A DNA stretch of 64,000 nucleotides from Paraburkholderia sp. BL10I2N1 (GTDB taxonomy: Bacteria > Pseudomonadota > Gammaproteobacteria > Burkholderiales > Burkholderiaceae), in NCBI RefSeq assembly GCF_004361815.1, contig NZ_SNWA01000001.1:3038001-3102000 (forward strand), in the 5' to 3' direction. Below, one piece after another: positions 63,770 through 64,000 of this stretch. A program made the position numbers and the translations under genes. Each line of letters opens with the position of its first letter. Position 1 is the first letter of the stretch. The notes beneath the pieces are model-generated. The model searched no databases. It was given only the letters and a program-made list of their open reading frames with translations, and was not told where the DNA came from.

Positions 63770-64000
63770 GGCGGGGTGGTCTGAAAAGCTTTCGTGTGGG
63801 TAAGACACCTTTCCGTCTTGTTTGTTACGGATGCTTTGTTCGATTTTGTAAGGAATTCTTTCGCGAGTGACCGGGATCCCGACGCCGCAAGGCGAACGCC
63901 ACGATCTCGCTGTTTCATTCTGGACAACTCTGTATCTCGATTGGGTGGGTTTTTTCTGGTTGCGTCTCCATCTATCATTTGCACTGGGCAAAGTGCGTCG

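Overview
The window reads as a chromosome segment of a Burkholderiaceae bacterium, most like Paraburkholderia or Caballeronia. The evidence is GC-rich codon use, a phasin, the block glnA-glnL-glnG / xthA / prlC / folD / two-component pair / aceE-aceF-lpdA / phaP (an order I recall from this family), a lipoyl-domain-bearing LpdA and a high-potential iron-sulfur protein. The genus is an inference from remembered family features, not from a database search.

Layout. 1-8.2 kb is accessory and partly decayed. It holds tautomerase-like fragments around an NTF2-like gene, then a MarR regulator, a nitrilase, an exported alpha/beta hydrolase and an NmrA-like reductase. These share the palindromic core TGCATATGCA in front of three of the genes. 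Next come two damaged genes flanking a sulfate-type ABC transporter: an AcfC-like binding-protein pseudogene with a stop codon and a frameshift, and a cysT reduced to its last ~80 codons. 8.4-11.4 kb carries two unrecognised low-complexity proteins separated by a complete IS4/Tn5-type insertion sequence (imperfect 24-bp ends, 9-bp target duplication). 11.4-21 kb is a mix of small genes, HiPIP, DAHP synthase, a GST, a flavin disulfide reductase with a cupin, membrane proteins, a YfcE-like phosphodiesterase and an MFS transporter.

21.4-32.3 kb holds yggX, argA divergent from hrpA, a YncE-like beta-propeller, a sterol-desaturase-type hydroxylase, an EI24 membrane protein with a CinA/MoaB-like protein, and a rhodanese. 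32.4-37 kb is the nitrogen control cluster: glnA behind a sigma-54 promoter with NtrC boxes, followed by glnL and glnG. 37-47 kb holds an S9 peptidase, exonuclease III, an initiator tRNA, cytosine deaminase, oligopeptidase A, an acyltransferase and folD. 47.3-57.2 kb has a PAS sensor kinase and FixJ-type regulator divergent from the pyruvate dehydrogenase genes aceE, aceF and lpdA. 57.4-64 kb has phasin with an operator-flanked promoter, a PbpG-type endopeptidase, an IclR regulator, lutA-lutB and a Tyr/Gly-rich lipoprotein.

I found no CRISPR array, rRNA, phage or obviously new defence system. The most novel-looking items are the MarR/nitrilase regulon, the decayed transporter locus, the strong promoter with a near-perfect palindrome driving a 45-residue ORF at 12.1 kb, and the argA/hrpA divergent promoter with one self-complementary -10 box that could serve both genes without leaders.
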